Shown in pieces: positions 7,563 through 14,990 of a DNA stretch of 54,485 nt. Made by a program: the position numbers and the translations under genes. The notes beneath the pieces are model-generated. The model was not told the DNA's origin. It saw nothing but the letters and a program-made list of their open reading frames with translations, and did not search any database. Positions within the stretch are counted from its first letter, which is position 1. Every line of letters begins with the position of its first letter. The stretch lies in the NCBI RefSeq assembly GCF_002968575.1, contig NZ_PVBM01000029.1:1-54485 (forward strand), given 5' to 3'. This stretch comes from Neorhizobium huautlense (lineage in GTDB: Bacteria > Pseudomonadota > Alphaproteobacteria > Rhizobiales > Rhizobiaceae).

Positions 7563-8696
7563 TTACCCTCGACGGAACCTGTTTGCCGCCTCGATCGCCT
7601 GTTTCTGTGTTTCCTCATTGATTCCGAGGTAGAAATCTTCGAGTTCCGGATCCTTCATTCCTGCGCGGCGCGAGAGAACATACCACTTTGCCGCCTCGAT
7701 GGGATTGGGCCGTGTGCCCAGCGCATTGATATAGAGATGCGCCAGCTTGTTCTGCGCCGCGACGTTGCCGCGATGGGCGGCAATCCGCATCCATTCGAAA
7801 CCCTTCTCGTAGTCGCGTTCGCCGCCAACGCCGTTCACCAGCCAGATTCCCATATCGAGCTGTGCTGTGTCGAAACCTGCCTTGGCGGCACGCTCCATCC
7901 ATTCTCGGGCCTTGGCCTTCTTCTTCTCCGGTACGTCCCTGAGCGCCACATAAAGTTGCGCGACGGCATATTGAGCGTCCGCCACCCCCTGCGCTGCGGC
8001 CTTTTCGTAAAAGGGCAGTGCCAGGTGCAGGCCTTTTTCGCCGGGATTGTCGGAGACGAGGATCTGCCCCCAGTTGAACTGCGCCGAGGAATTTCCAGCC
8101 TCTGCGGCCTTGCGCATGAAATCGTCGGCCTGTTTCTTGTCGCGCGGGACGTCGCGTCCGCTCATCAGGAGCAGCGCATATTGGAACATGGCAGCCGGAT
8201 CGCCGCCTTCTGCCGCCTTTTTGTACCAGAATGCCGCCGTCTTGGCGTCCCGTTTAAGGCCCAGGCCCTTGGTCATCATTTCGGCGACAAGCGTCTGCGC
8301 CGCTGCATCGCCGGCTCCCGCCCGCGTCAGCGCCCGGTCGAGCGCGGTGGCATAAAGACCGCGCTGATAAGCGCCGTAAGCCTCGTCGATGGCACCTGCA
8401 TAGGGTCTTTCAGGTGGGGCGGGTGGCAGAGCCGCGCCCATGCGTTGGTAGAGTGCGACGCCGCCGGAGGGAACGATGCCAACCGCCTGCCCCTCCGGTT
8501 CGGCCGTATCTCTCGATGCATCGGGTACCGGCTGTGTCTCCACCCGATCTTTCTTCATCGGCTGCGTGCCGGGATCGACTGGCCGGGTTACCGGCCTCAT
8601 ATCCTGTGCCATGGCCAACTCGGTCATCGTCGCCGATGCGAAGACGCTCGCAAGCAGCCCGTTCAGAATCACGCGGAAAAATCGGTTCGATGCCAT
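7563..8696 (-). CDS. Secreted Sel1-repeat (SLR/TPR-like) protein
   Basis: This 377-residue protein has an N-terminal signal peptide (hydrophobic stretch to about residue 30, likely cleavage after MAMAQ). A Pro/Thr-rich linker leads to residue ~95. Then come tandem Sel1-like repeats of about 36 residues (for example AAFWYKKAAEGGDPAAMFQYALLL, AREWMERAAKAGFDTAQLDMG and FEWMRIAAHRGNVAAQNKLAHLY). Sel1 repeats form helical solenoids that scaffold protein-protein contacts; in rhizobia some (ExoR) control exopolysaccharide through envelope signalling. This is not ExoR itself by my reading. It starts 9 nt after the end of the ThiE-like gene, so the two are probably cotranscribed. Confidence 0.88.
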   Translation of the reverse strand: MASNRFFRVILNGLLASVFASATMTELAMAQDMRPVTRPVDPGTQPMKKDRVETQPVPDASRDTAEPEGQAVGIVPSGGVALYQRMGAALPPAPPERPYAGAIDEAYGAYQRGLYATALDRALTRAGAGDAAAQTLVAEMMTKGLGLKRDAKTAAFWYKKAAEGGDPAAMFQYALLLMSGRDVPRDKKQADDFMRKAAEAGNSSAQFNWGQILVSDNPGEKGLHLALPFYEKAAAQGVADAQYAVAQLYVALRDVPEKKKAKAREWMERAAKAGFDTAQLDMGIWLVNGVGGERDYEKGFEWMRIAAHRGNVAAQNKLAHLYINALGTRPNPIEAAKWYVLSRRAGMKDPELEDFYLGINEETQKQAIEAANRFRRG

Positions 8697-8705
8697 GGCG
8701 GAGCA

Positions 8706-9359
8706 TCAAGCCTCAAACCGTGGCGCTTTTTCGTCCAGGATTGCGTTGACCTCGGCGACGACAGCTTTTGCTGCTTTTTCGGAAGAAAACACCGCCTTAT
8801 GCAGGGCGACGAATTCCGCGCCTGTCTCGGCAACAGCAAGCACAGATGAGGGATCGCTGCCGCCCATGACGATGCAGGGAATTTCCACCATGGAGGCCCA
8901 CCATTCGCCAAGCGCGAGGTTCTTCGGATGCGCCTCCGGTTTGATGTCGCCGTCGAGCTTGCCGAAAAAGATGTAGTCCGGGCGGCGTTCGCCGATTTCG
9001 AGCGCCTGGTGCCGGTCGGCAGCCCCGCCCGTGCCGACGATCATCTTGGGCACGAACTTCTCGATCGCTTCGTCAAGCTCCGTCAATGTGCCGTTCATAT
9101 GCAATCCGTCCGCCTTGACCCGGCCCGCCACGCGGCTGTCGCCGGCAATCAGCGCCGCCGCGCCTGCCCCCTGAACGATCGGCACCATAAGCTCGGCGCG
9201 CTTCTGAAAGGCCTGATCGTCGAGACCGTATTGGGGTATGATCACCGATGCGACATCCCCCCCTGCAAGCGCGTCTTCGAGCTGTCGCGCCTGTCCGGCG
9301 GTATCATCGCTCTCCGGCAAGATCAGCACGAGGCGGCAGCGGTCTTCCGGTTGGGTCAT
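8706..9359 (-). CDS. Divergent thiamine-phosphate synthase (ThiE)-like TIM-barrel protein
   Basis: The 217-residue protein has the length and beta/alpha pattern of ThiE: an LVLILPE first strand, ADGLHMNG where ThiE has ADGVHLGQ, DYIFFGKL where ThiE has DYIGFGP, and a late IPCIVMGGSDPSSV strand. Several expected ThiE landmarks are missing. There is no QxRxK after the second strand (IIPQYGL instead), and no PTxTK loop after the DYI strand. Canonical ThiE joins HMP-PP and HET-P to give thiamine phosphate; this paralogue may be inactive or act on another substrate. No thiC, thiG, thiO or TPP riboswitch is nearby. The Sel1 gene lies 9 nt downstream. Confidence 0.75.
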   Translation of the reverse strand: MTQPEDRCRLVLILPESDDTAGQARQLEDALAGGDVASVIIPQYGLDDQAFQKRAELMVPIVQGAGAAALIAGDSRVAGRVKADGLHMNGTLTELDEAIEKFVPKMIVGTGGAADRHQALEIGERRPDYIFFGKLDGDIKPEAHPKNLALGEWWASMVEIPCIVMGGSDPSSVLAVAETGAEFVALHKAVFSSEKAAKAVVAEVNAILDEKAPRFEA

Positions 9360-9472
9360 CTCAAATCCTGTTCGCGGATTCGGCTCAGTGAAATCCGCAC
9401 TCGTTTTCTGTCTGCAAATTCGATAGACCGGACCGATTGAAGGATCAACCGCCTCTCCCCTCCGAAAGCTTC

Positions 9473-10243
9473 ATGCCCGACACCCTCAGCCTGACCTTTT
9501 TTACCTTTGCGGTGCCTGCCGTTTTGCTTGTCGGCCTTTCGAAAGGGGGAATCGGAGGCGCGATCGGCCTGATGGGCGTGCCTCTCATGTCCATGGCCGT
9601 GGATCCGGTCAAGGCGGCGGCGATCTTCCTGCCGATCCTGATTCTCATGGATATCGTCGCGCTGTGGTCGTGGCGGAAGTATAACGACCCGACGACGCTT
9701 TTGATGATCCTCCCGGGCGGCATCATCGGCATCGCGCTCGGCTGGGCGACATCGGCCTATGTCTCGGACGATGCGCTGCGCCTGGTGATCGCCATAGCCA
9801 CCATTCTTTTTACCGTCCGTTACTTCTGGCAGGTCTATGGGCCGCACTCCAGCAGGCCCGCAGATCCTCTGCCGCACCGCCCGGTCGCCGCGACGTTCTG
9901 GGGCGCGCTTTCAGGTTATGCGAGCTTTGTCGCCCATGCGGGCGGCCCGCCATTCCAGATCTATGTCCTGCCGATGCGGCTCAACCCGCGATCCTACACC
10001 GGCGCCAGCATCCGGTTTTTCGCGATCGTCAATGCCGTGAAGGTGATCCCCTATTTCTTCCTCGGCGCCCTTGACCGGGAGAACCTGACAATCTCGGCGA
10101 CGCTGCTGCCGGTGGCGCTGATAGCGACGATATTGGGTGCGACGATCGTCAAGCATCTGAAGGCAGAGTTCTTCTATCCCATGACCTACGGCCTCGCCTT
10201 TCTAGCTGGGCTGAAGCTGCTCTGGGATGGATTGCCCATCTGA
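9473..10243 (+). CDS. TauE/SafE family membrane permease
   Basis: This protein of about 256 residues has some eight hydrophobic segments and both halves of the TauE/SafE repeat (GLSKGGIGGAIGLMGVPLMS near the N terminus; GYASFVAHAGGPPFQIYVLP in the middle). Members export sulfite, sulfoacetate or other small organosulfur anions, or act as general anion permeases; the substrate here is unknown. I start at the ATG of MPDTLSLTFF; an upstream TTG at 9437 would add 12 polar residues and seems less likely. The gene is monocistronic, with an ArsR-type regulator about 90 nt downstream on the same strand. Confidence 0.85.
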   Translation: MPDTLSLTFFTFAVPAVLLVGLSKGGIGGAIGLMGVPLMSMAVDPVKAAAIFLPILILMDIVALWSWRKYNDPTTLLMILPGGIIGIALGWATSAYVSDDALRLVIAIATILFTVRYFWQVYGPHSSRPADPLPHRPVAATFWGALSGYASFVAHAGGPPFQIYVLPMRLNPRSYTGASIRFFAIVNAVKVIPYFFLGALDRENLTISATLLPVALIATILGATIVKHLKAEFFYPMTYGLAFLAGLKLLWDGLPI

Positions 10244-10272
10244 AGCGTGGTTTCGGACAAGGGAATAAATTT

Positions 10273-10327
10273 CTCGACCTTGCTGCAACGCACAATAAAT
10301 CTTGCCGTTACGGCCGGATTACCGTAA
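10273..10327 (+). promoter_or_regulatory. Candidate promoter and operator dyad of the ArsR-type gene
   Basis: A CTCGAC box (10273-10278) and a TAAATC box (10296-10301) are 17 nt apart, a plausible sigma-70-type pair, though the -10 is weak. Just downstream is a dyad TTACGG-N8-CCGTAA (10308-10327), ending 9 nt before the start codon. A dyad at the predicted transcription start is typical of autorepressed ArsR-family genes. Confidence 0.4.
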
Positions 10328-10336
10328 GTTTGCGCC

Positions 10337-10597
10337 ATGACGACAGTTGATCCCTTCGCAGCCATAGCTGATCCCAACCGGCGTTATCTGCTGGAGGAAC
10401 TGCGGCGTTCGCCGAGAACCGTCAACGAACTCGCCCAAGGCCTGCCGATAAGTCGGCCGGCGGTCTCCCAGCATCTGAAAGCTTTGCTTGAAAGTAATTT
10501 GGTGACGGTCACCGCAGAAGGCACGCGGCGCATCTATGCCGTCAACAGCAAGGGCTTCGACAGGCTCAATCTTTGGCTCGATCAGTTCTGGTCGTGA
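10337..10597 (+). CDS. ArsR-family winged-helix transcriptional regulator
   Basis: This is an 86-residue single-domain regulator. The winged helix spans almost the whole chain: AAIADPNRRYLLEELRR, then TVNELAQGLPISRPAVSQHLKALLESNLV (recognition helix) and a wing around VTAEGTRRIYAV. It has no cysteine at all, so the classical ArsR/SmtB metal sites are absent; it more resembles the small non-metal ArsR proteins. A TTACGG-N8-CCGTAA dyad lies right in front of the gene. The gene ends inside a perfect 14-bp inverted repeat that probably terminates the transcript. Confidence 0.88.
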   Translation: MTTVDPFAAIADPNRRYLLEELRRSPRTVNELAQGLPISRPAVSQHLKALLESNLVTVTAEGTRRIYAVNSKGFDRLNLWLDQFWS

Positions 10598-10627
10598 TCT
10601 CCTACCACGACCAGAACTGCATTTTCA
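10583..10627 (+). terminator. Perfect 14-bp inverted repeat over the ArsR-type gene stop codon
   Basis: The arms CAGTTCTGGTCGTG (10583-10596) and CACGACCAGAACTG (10606-10619) are perfectly complementary with a 9-nt loop. The left arm lies inside the last codons of the regulator gene. A T-rich stretch (cattttcatattt) follows, so the repeat probably works as an intrinsic terminator. The stem is unusually long. Confidence 0.65.
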
Positions 10628-10717
10628 TATTTCTGGATTGGGTTTTGGTGCCGCTTTTAATGTTGCCTCGTACTGATGATGAACCTGAGGCGCGCGGCGT
10701 TCTTCTCCTTTAGAGAA

Positions 10718-10894
10718 CTAGTGACGCGTAGAGGCCTTAAGGCGCTGCATTTCGTCTTTGAGACGCAGCTTGCGGCGCTTGAGCTCGGCAATTTCCCGGT
10801 CGTCTGCAGAGGGCGACGCCAGAATGGACTGGAGCTCCTCTTCCAGATCACCGTGCTTCCTTTCAAGCGATGCGATATGAGCCTGGACGGTCAT
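10718..10894 (-). CDS. YdcH family (DUF465) small coiled-coil protein
   Basis: This 58-residue protein fits the DUF465/YdcH family: an N-terminal helix (HIASLERKHGDLEEELQSI), a short turn with Asp/Ser (SPSADD) and a second helix ending in KRRKLRLKDEMQRL, the hallmark KxxKLxLKDE motif. The ATG at 10894 is chosen because AAGGAAGGAA precedes it; an in-frame TTG eight codons upstream is less likely. The function of the family is unknown. It is transcribed away from a second DUF465 gene on the opposite strand about 235 nt away. Confidence 0.85.
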   Translation of the reverse strand: MTVQAHIASLERKHGDLEEELQSILASPSADDREIAELKRRKLRLKDEMQRLKASTRH

Positions 10895-11130
10895 GTGGCA
10901 TGTTCCTTCCTTGGTCAACCTGCCCCGACATTCCCTTCTGCCGAGGCTTCAGGTTTGCGACAGAAGTGTGACACGATCGGTCTGGTTTGTCGAAGGAGAA
11001 ATCGTGGTTTCTCGTGGGCAAATTCGTGGCATCGGCTAACTTCCAGTTAACGTGGTTTGATGGTAGAGGCTTGCGGACATTGCCGGCAACCGCTCAAGAA
11101 TAGCCGGGCATGGAGAATGGGGACCGTAAT

Positions 11131-11334
11131 ATGGCTGATCAGGAACAGGCGGATATCCGGCTGGCGCTCGCGAAACTCCGTCAGGAGCACGAGGATTATG
11201 ACGCCGCCATCAACGCCATGATCGAGGTCGGCTGCGATGCCCTGAGGATCCAGCGCATGAAGAAGAAGAAGCTGGCATTGAAGGACAAGATGAGCCAGCT
11301 CGAAGATCAGATCATTCCCGACATCATCGCTTGA
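11131..11334 (+). CDS. YdcH family (DUF465) small coiled-coil protein, second copy
   Basis: This 67-residue paralogue of the divergent neighbour has the same helix-turn-helix hairpin and the family motif as MKKKKLALKDKMSQLE. I start at MADQEQADIR, the ATG immediately following ggggaccgtaat, rather than an ATG seven codons upstream. It ends 12 nt before purE and is very likely the first gene of a transcript with purE and purK. The family is small, abundant and uncharacterised; a role as a nucleoid- or RNA-associated factor is sometimes supposed but not shown. Confidence 0.85.
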   Translation: MADQEQADIRLALAKLRQEHEDYDAAINAMIEVGCDALRIQRMKKKKLALKDKMSQLEDQIIPDIIA

Positions 11335-11346
11335 GGGGCTTCCGAC

Positions 11347-11844
11347 ATGGCTGAAAGACCTGCCGTCGCCATAATCATGGGTAGCCAGTCCGACTGGGAA
11401 ACCATGAAAAATGCCGCCGACACGCTGGACGCGCTGGATATCGGCTACGAGGCCCGCATCATTTCCGCACACCGCACGCCGGAGCGAATGATGGCATTTG
11501 CCAAGGGCGCCCGCGCCGAAGGTTTTCAGGTCATCATTGCCGGCGCCGGCGGCGCCGCACATCTTCCCGGCATGACCGCCGCCATGACGCCGCTGCCGGT
11601 TTTCGGCGTGCCCGTGCAGTCGAAGGCGCTTTCCGGCCAGGACAGCCTGCTCTCGATCGTCCAGATGCCGGCCGGCATCCCAGTCGGAACGCTTGCGATC
11701 GGCAGGGCCGGCGCCATCAATGCCGCGCTGCTGGCTGCCGCCGTGCTTGCCCTCAACGACGCCGATATTGCCGACCGGCTGGACGAATGGCGCGCCCGCC
11801 AGTCCACCGCAGTCGCTGACTACCCGATAGACGAGGCTCCATGA
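11347..11844 (+). CDS. purE: N5-carboxyaminoimidazole ribonucleotide mutase, class I
   Basis: This 165-residue enzyme converts N5-CAIR to CAIR in de novo purine synthesis. The class I motifs are complete: IIMGSQSDW for phosphate binding, SAHRTPERM with the catalytic His, and GAGGAAHLPGM. The stop codon overlaps the start of purK by four bases (ATGA), so the two genes are translationally coupled, in keeping with PurK supplying the labile substrate of PurE. Confidence 0.97.
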   Translation: MAERPAVAIIMGSQSDWETMKNAADTLDALDIGYEARIISAHRTPERMMAFAKGARAEGFQVIIAGAGGAAHLPGMTAAMTPLPVFGVPVQSKALSGQDSLLSIVQMPAGIPVGTLAIGRAGAINAALLAAAVLALNDADIADRLDEWRARQSTAVADYPIDEAP

Positions 11845-12911
11845 CCGTCCGCACGATCGGCATCATCGGCGGCGGACAGCTTGGCCGCATGCTTGCCATG
11901 GCCGCAGCCCGGCTGAACTTCCGCACCATCATCCTGGAGCCGCAGGAAGACTGTCCCGCCGCCCAGGTCGCGAACACGCAGATCACAGCGGCCTACGACG
12001 ATCCTGCTGCCCTGGCCGAGCTCGCCGCTCGCTGCGACGTCGTCACCTACGAGTTCGAAAACGTGCCCGTTTCGGCCGCCGAAGCGCTGCAGCGTTCCGT
12101 GCCCGTCCATCCGCCGGCAAAGGCGCTCGAAGTCGCCCAGGACCGCCTCACCGAGAAACGCTTCCTCAATGGCTGCGGCATCGAAACCGCCCGTTTCCAT
12201 GCCGTCGACAGCCAGGAGGATCTCGAAGCGGCCCTTGCGGATTTTGGCGGAAAGGGCGTCTTGAAAACCCGCAGGCTCGGTTATGACGGCAAGGGCCAGC
12301 GCGTCTTCCGTTCGCCTGAAGACGACCCGGCCGGCGCCTTCGAGGCGCTGGGTAGCGTACCGCTGATTCTCGAAAGCTTCGTGCCCTTCGATCGTGAGAT
12401 ATCGATCATCGCCGCACGCTCCGGCGACGGCACGGTCTCATGCTACGATCCGGCTGAGAACGTCCACCGCAATGGCATTCTTCACACCTCTACCCTACCC
12501 GCCCGCATTTCCGGTGAAACGGCAAGCGTCGCCCGGGAATCTGCAGAAAAGCTGCTCGCCGCGCTTGATTACGTCGGCGTCATCGGCATGGAATTCTTCG
12601 TTCTCGCCGATGGTGTGCTGATCGCCAACGAAATCGCGCCCCGCGTCCACAATTCCGGCCACTGGACGGAAGCGGCCTGCATCGTCTCGCAGTTCGAGCA
12701 GCACATCCGCGCCGTTGCAGGTCTGCCGCTCGGCAATCCGCACCGCCATTCGGACTGCGTTATGACCAATCTGATCGGCGACGATATTCTCGACCTTCCC
12801 GGCTGGCTGAAGAAAAAGGACGTGTTCGTCCACCTCTACGGCAAGACGGAATCCCGGCCAGGCAGGAAAATGGGCCATGTAACGGAGCTTAAAACGTCGT
12901 CACAAGGTTGA
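11841..12911 (+). CDS. purK: 5-(carboxyamino)imidazole ribonucleotide synthase
   Basis: This 356-residue ATP-grasp enzyme makes N5-CAIR from AIR, bicarbonate and ATP. It opens with the IGIIGGGQLGRMLA pre-ATP-grasp fold. The ATP-grasp core contains GGKGVLKTRRLGYDGKGQ, ILESFVPFDREIS and the Mg-binding ANEIAPRVHNSGHWT near residue 260. It is coupled to purE by an ATGA overlap. A hairpin with a short T-run about 40 nt downstream probably ends the transcript before rpmJ. Confidence 0.97.
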   Translation: MTVRTIGIIGGGQLGRMLAMAAARLNFRTIILEPQEDCPAAQVANTQITAAYDDPAALAELAARCDVVTYEFENVPVSAAEALQRSVPVHPPAKALEVAQDRLTEKRFLNGCGIETARFHAVDSQEDLEAALADFGGKGVLKTRRLGYDGKGQRVFRSPEDDPAGAFEALGSVPLILESFVPFDREISIIAARSGDGTVSCYDPAENVHRNGILHTSTLPARISGETASVARESAEKLLAALDYVGVIGMEFFVLADGVLIANEIAPRVHNSGHWTEAACIVSQFEQHIRAVAGLPLGNPHRHSDCVMTNLIGDDILDLPGWLKKKDVFVHLYGKTESRPGRKMGHVTELKTSSQG

Positions 12912-12951
12912 CATAGGCAATAGCTCGGGTTATCTGCACGGCCAACTTGAG

Positions 12952-12986
12952 AGCGCGCCCCTCCAAGAAAAAGGCGGCGCGCTTTT
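12952..12986 (+). terminator. Probable terminator of the purEK transcript
   Basis: The stem AGCGCGCC (12952-12959) pairs with GGCGCGCT (12976-12983) across a 16-nt loop and is followed by TTTT. It lies between purK and rpmJ on the same strand. Confidence 0.6.
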
Positions 12987-13037
12987 GATTGATAAGGACA
13001 AGCGGCTTAACGGCCCACAGACTGCTGGATCAGTACA

Positions 13038-13163
13038 ATGAAGATCAAGAACTCGCTCAAGGCGCTGAAGGCTCGTCACCGCGATAACCGTCTGGTTCGC
13101 CGCAAGGGCCGCATTTACATCATCAACAAGCAGAACCCGCGCTTCAAGGCTCGTCAGGGCTGA
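13038..13163 (+). CDS. rpmJ: 50S ribosomal protein L36, short zinc-free form
   Basis: This is a 41-codon gene that is easy to miss. The product starts MKIKNSLKALKARH and ends NKQNPRFKARQG, matching the alphaproteobacterial L36 of this length. L36 sits in domain V of 23S rRNA. The CxxC...CxxxxH zinc site of classical L36 is absent, so it is the C-minus (YkgO-like) form, as L31 in this window is too. It lies between a terminator after purK and a TPR gene, and seems to be monocistronic. Confidence 0.93.
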   Translation: MKIKNSLKALKARHRDNRLVRRKGRIYIINKQNPRFKARQG

Positions 13164-13261
13164 TACGATTTTTTCGGCTTCGGCATCTGCCGGCCGATCA
13201 AATTGTCGACAGACCGGCAAATCGGGTTTGACCTTCGGCGCATGCGGATTACCTTATCCGC

Positions 13262-13861
13262 ATGCGCTATTTTCGTTTGAACTCCCTGATTCTGGCCTCG
13301 GCCCTCATCGCCTCGCCTGCGATTGCGCAGACGCCCGCGCCAACCGCGCCGTCGACTATGCCTGCTTCGGCGGCAAGACCGGCCAATTCCCTCGATCCTC
13401 TCTTTGATGCGCTGAGGCGCGAACGCGACCCGGATAAGGCGCGCGGGATCGCTAGCCAGATCGCCTCGGACATGAGCGATTCGGGCAGCGCCACGGTCAA
13501 CCTGCTGATGCAGTGGTCGGCAGACGCGATCAAGGAGAAGCGCAACGCCGCGGCCCTCGATTTCCTCGACCGGGTAACGCTGCTTGACCCAGCCTATCCC
13601 GAGGGCTGGAACCGGCGGGCCACCTTGCACTACACCATGGGCAATGCCCGCAAGGCGATGGCCGACATTGCCGAAGTCCTGAAGCGCGAGCCCCGTCATT
13701 TCGGGGCGCTCGCCGGAATGGCCGGCATTCTCATGGAAGCCGACAAGGACGAACTGGCGCTCAAGGCATGGGAAGATTATCTCGCCATCTATCCGGCAGA
13801 TCGAGAGGCGCAGGAAGCAGTGACGAAGCTTTCAGAAAAGATCGCCGGAAACCGGACCTGA
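13262..13861 (+). CDS. Secreted tetratricopeptide-repeat protein
   Basis: This 199-residue protein begins with a clear signal peptide (LILASALIASPAIAQ, cleavage likely after AIA). A Pro/Ala-rich spacer follows, then two to three TPR units (AAALDFLDRVTLLDPAYPEGWNRRATLHYTMG..., DIAEVLKREPRHFGALAGMAGI...). Periplasmic TPR proteins usually assist assembly of envelope complexes; no partner can be named. The alpha/beta hydrolase gene starts 13 nt downstream, so the two form a likely operon. Confidence 0.85.
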   Translation: MRYFRLNSLILASALIASPAIAQTPAPTAPSTMPASAARPANSLDPLFDALRRERDPDKARGIASQIASDMSDSGSATVNLLMQWSADAIKEKRNAAALDFLDRVTLLDPAYPEGWNRRATLHYTMGNARKAMADIAEVLKREPRHFGALAGMAGILMEADKDELALKAWEDYLAIYPADREAQEAVTKLSEKIAGNRT

Positions 13862-13874
13862 CCTCCCTCCTCCC

Positions 13875-14915
13875 ATGCTGATCCCGCTCCTCGCTCTCAT
13901 CGGCATCGTCGCTTCCGCTTTCGGTTTCACCGCCTGGAAAGCGAAGGTGATCGAGGCCCAATTCCCGAATGCCGGCGAACTGATCGACGTCGGCGGCTTC
14001 CGTATGAATTCGCTGCATATACCCGGACCATCCGGCGCCGATCTGCCGGCCATCGTCTTCATCCACGGCGCCAGCGGCAATCTGCGCGATCAGGAGATCG
14101 CCTTCCGAAAAGCGCTGGAAGGCCGCGCGGAGATGCTGTTCATCGACCGGCCCGGACATGGTTATTCCGAACGCGGCGGCCCGGAAAACGACTTTCCCGA
14201 TGGTCAGGCCGCCGCGATCGCCCGATTGATGGAAAAGCGCGGCATCCAGAGCGCGATCATCGCCGGCCATTCGTTCGGCGGAGCGATCGCCGCAAGCTTT
14301 GCGCTGTTCCACCCTGAGAAGACGACCGGCCTGCTGTTGCTGGCGCCGGCCACTCATCCCTGGCCGGGCAGCATCGACTGGTATTACAATCTCACTGCGA
14401 GACCCATTCTCGGGCGATTGTTCAGCCATCTCCTGGCCCTCCCCGCGGGATTGGCGTTGATGGAAACCGCAACCCGATCGGTGTTTCATCCCAATCCCCG
14501 GCCCGAGACCTACCTCAATGACGGGGCGCCGGCTCTTGTCCTGCGTCCGCGAAACTTTCGCCACAACGCGATCGATGTCGCCAATCTGAATGCGTATGTG
14601 ACACGCATCTCGCAGCGTTACCGCGAGATTGTCGCGCCGACGGTGATCATCACCGGCGACACGGACGCGATCGTTGCGGAGGAAATCCATTCGCGTGGTT
14701 TGGCGCGCGACATCAAGGGGTCGGAACTCGTCTGGATCCGTCATCTCGGCCACAAACCGGATTACGTCGTGACGGACGTCGTGGTGGCGGCGATCGAGAA
14801 GCTTGCGGGATTGCCTCGCGACCTGCAGGCAGCCGCCCACCTGGCGGAAGCACGCATCGCGCCTCGGGTCCAGGAAGCACCGGTTGAAATGGACCTGTCG
14901 ATCGAGAAGACCTGA
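13875..14915 (+). CDS. Alpha/beta hydrolase, membrane-anchored
   Basis: This 346-residue protein has one N-terminal hydrophobic helix (residues 1-22) as signal anchor and then an alpha/beta hydrolase fold. Visible elements are the oxyanion region FIHGASGN near residue 62, the nucleophile elbow GHSFGGA near 135 (Ser), the acid in ITGDTDAIV near 258 and the catalytic His in HLGHKPDY near 295. The C-terminal ~40 residues are polar and lack fold character. The substrate is unknown; an esterase or haloperoxidase-like activity is the family default. It is likely cotranscribed with the upstream TPR gene. Confidence 0.87.
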   Translation: MLIPLLALIGIVASAFGFTAWKAKVIEAQFPNAGELIDVGGFRMNSLHIPGPSGADLPAIVFIHGASGNLRDQEIAFRKALEGRAEMLFIDRPGHGYSERGGPENDFPDGQAAAIARLMEKRGIQSAIIAGHSFGGAIAASFALFHPEKTTGLLLLAPATHPWPGSIDWYYNLTARPILGRLFSHLLALPAGLALMETATRSVFHPNPRPETYLNDGAPALVLRPRNFRHNAIDVANLNAYVTRISQRYREIVAPTVIITGDTDAIVAEEIHSRGLARDIKGSELVWIRHLGHKPDYVVTDVVVAAIEKLAGLPRDLQAAAHLAEARIAPRVQEAPVEMDLSIEKT

Positions 14916-14990
14916 CACCCAGTAGAATTACGCCAGCCCGAAGCAAGGTGCCCATCCCAACCTCCGACCAAACGGAATCGGAGACACGTG

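Noticed and set aside
9360..9472. TPP riboswitch upstream of the ThiE-like gene
   Set aside because: The conserved CTGAGA and ACCTGA boxes are absent from the upstream region.
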